Positions 27,977-28,858 of a stretch of DNA of 28,858 bases are shown one piece after another. Position 1 is the stretch's first letter. Each line of letters opens with the position of its first letter. The stretch spans positions 378,907-407,764 of the forward strand of contig NW_005434609.1 in assembly GCF_000315625.1 (NCBI RefSeq), read 5' to 3'. This DNA comes from Guillardia theta CCMP2712 (Eukaryota > Cryptophyceae > Pyrenomonadales > Geminigeraceae). The notes beneath the pieces were generated by a model that was not told where the DNA came from, searched no databases, and was given only the letters and a program-made list of their open reading frames with translations. The position numbers and the translations under genes are program-made.

Positions 27977-28785
27977 ATAATGATGATGATAATGATGATG
28001 AGGAGGAGGAGGAGCAACAGCTTCAGCAAGCGGAGGCTTCACCCAGTTTCCCTGTAGATCAAGGAGAGATTGAAAGCTGCTTCACGCTTGAGATCAATCT
28101 CAATCAGAGCAGCCATTGGCGGCCCCATGCTCAAAAACCTGAGACAGAACCATCAAACCCCTCACCTTTTTGCCCTCCTCCTCTCTGTCTCTTCTCTCCC
28201 TCCCTCCCTCCCTCCCTCCCTCTCTCCTCCTCCTCCCCCCCCTCTCCGTCTCTGTCTCTCTCTTCTTCATCTCGCTCGACCTGCTCGTAGCAGGGGATGG
28301 CGAAGGAGTAGAGGGAAAGCTGATGGAAGGCTCGACCGAGGTTATAGAAAGTCTCCTGGTTCCACTGCGAGGAGAGTGAGAGGAGAGTGAGAGGAGAGGA
28401 GAGGAGAGGAGAGGAGAGGAGAGGAGAGGAGAGGAGAGGAGAGGAGAGGAGAGGAGAGGAGAGGAGAGGAGAGGAGAGGAGAGGAGAGGAGAGGAGAGTG
28501 TTAAATACGGCAAGGCGGTCGAGAAGGTGTACATGAACAATGTCTTCGTCTGCCTGCCTGAACAAGGAAGGGATCTGCAAGCTTGGGTTCAGGTTCCGAA
28601 AGATTTTCCACATGTCTCAACTCACTGCAAAAATGAACGCGTCCTCAAAGGTGTTCTTGTCTGACAGGCGATGGTTTCAGTCGCTGCTATCGAGATCTCC
28701 TCACCCTCCGAACCTGAAGATCCATTGGCTGTGATCTCTTCTGCCAGGATGACGCAGCATCTCTCAACGTGCGCTATCACTTCCT
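27790..28785 (-). CDS. GTF3C3: TFIIIC subunit GTF3C3/TFC4-like TPR protein, C-terminal exons (partial)
   Basis: Proposed exons are 28785-28714, 28660-28626, 28574-28509, 28364-28281, 28098-28043 and 27838-27790 (stop TAA 27792-27790). The gene continues beyond the right edge. Key matches are WNQETFYNLGRAFHQLSLYS then FAIPCYEQ (a TPR), DLKREAAFNLSLIYRETG, and the final residues ALHMAHHLLLSYCTF. Together these resemble the conserved C-terminus of the TPR subunit of TFIIIC (GTF3C3/TFC4), which bridges TFIIIC to TFIIIB at tRNA genes. The upstream exons (EVIAHVERCCVILAEEI and IPSLFRQADEDIVHVHLLD) diverge more and are assigned by splice phase. Introns of 53 and 51 nt are small; the others (144, 182, 204 nt) are microsatellite-filled. 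The acceptor at 28099-28100 (GATTGAG) is poor. An alternative at CTCAG (about 28135) would give a longer exon but is off by one base. Confidence 0.75.
27920..27995 (+). repeat. G18 homopolymer plus (ATG)n/(GAT)n microsatellite in the TFIIIC-like gene intron
   Basis: Eighteen G (27920-27937) are followed by about 12 GAT triplets and imperfect ATAATGATG copies. The run lies inside intron 27839-28042, whose flanking exons join in phase (RETG to ALHM). The G18 run is prone to assembly error. Confidence 0.93.
28391..28498 (+). repeat. (GAGGA)n pentamer array in the TFIIIC-like gene intron
   Basis: More than 20 near-perfect GAGGA pentamers. On the coding (minus) strand this is a TCTCC polypyrimidine run just before the CGCAG acceptor at 28365-28369. 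The surrounding exons join in phase 0 if it is removed as a 144-nt intron (28365-28508). It also stays open if translated. Confidence 0.92.
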
Positions 28786-28858
28786 CTGAACACACCAGCC
28801 GTCAGTGACTGCACCGTCACCATCCTCCCTCCTTCTCATCCAACTCTCTCTCCCCCTT

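Noticed and set aside
1-28858. tRNA, rRNA, snRNA genes, CRISPR arrays and intact transposons
   Set aside because: No box A/B tRNA pattern, rRNA core, U6-like start, direct-repeat/spacer array or transposase/reverse-transcriptase motif was seen. Reading by eye could miss degenerate tRNAs.

Overview
This window looks like nuclear DNA of a eukaryotic alga with a plastid of secondary origin. A cryptophyte resembling Guillardia theta is the best guess, by inference from the sequence alone. The reasons are: a nuclear gene for a plastid-type ribosomal protein L17 with a presequence carrying an AAF-type signal-peptidase/transit motif; a Gal4-type Zn2Cys6 regulator in a clearly non-fungal setting; dense, mostly spliced genes with many introns of only 42-58 nt; and low-complexity, microsatellite-rich sequence between genes and in the longer introns. 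Nothing bacterial, viral or organellar was seen.

Layout. 1-202 (-): 5' part of a plastid L17 gene, cut by the window edge. 203-2587: intergenic, with a GTAC pentamer array. 2588-3484 (-): small spliced single-pass membrane protein, family unknown. 4049-5519 (+): ten-exon p47/UBXN2-type cofactor of the CDC48/p97 ATPase (SEP and UBX domains). 5520-7772: intergenic with repeats. 7773-9377 (+): intronless Zn2Cys6 transcription-factor-like gene. 9666-13059 (-): eight-exon Deg/HtrA serine protease with PDZ regions. 13932-14540 (+): small secretory or plastid-type protein sharing a divergent promoter with the protease. 14750-15326 (-): small four-exon hypothetical gene. 16461-17859 (+): two-pass membrane protein, family unknown. 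18402-24849 (-): very large coiled-coil protein of about 1,870 residues. 24850-26954: intergenic with a 42-bp perfect palindrome and GC islands. 26955-27512 (+): RAD6/UBC2-type ubiquitin-conjugating enzyme, complete. 27790-28785 (-): C-terminal exons of a TFIIIC subunit resembling GTF3C3/TFC4, continuing off the right edge.

Most gene models were built by hand. I joined reading frames at GT-AG (occasionally GC-AG) sites so that phases match and the conserved protein is restored. Exon coordinates are in each entry. The functional theme is eukaryotic housekeeping: ubiquitin conjugation (RAD6), ubiquitin-dependent segregase work (p47), proteolysis (Deg), Pol III transcription (TFIIIC) and plastid translation (L17). 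There is no operon-like functional cluster.

Points most worth a second look: a one-base frameshift exactly at the catalytic Ser motif of the Deg protease; a phase conflict at the last p47 exon; a two-class intron population in which nearly all long introns are simple-repeat expansions; likely GC-AG introns in the coiled-coil gene; dispersed intergenic islands sharing an unusual word vocabulary; a helically phased ATCC array in a divergent promoter; and several uncharacterised membrane or secreted proteins.
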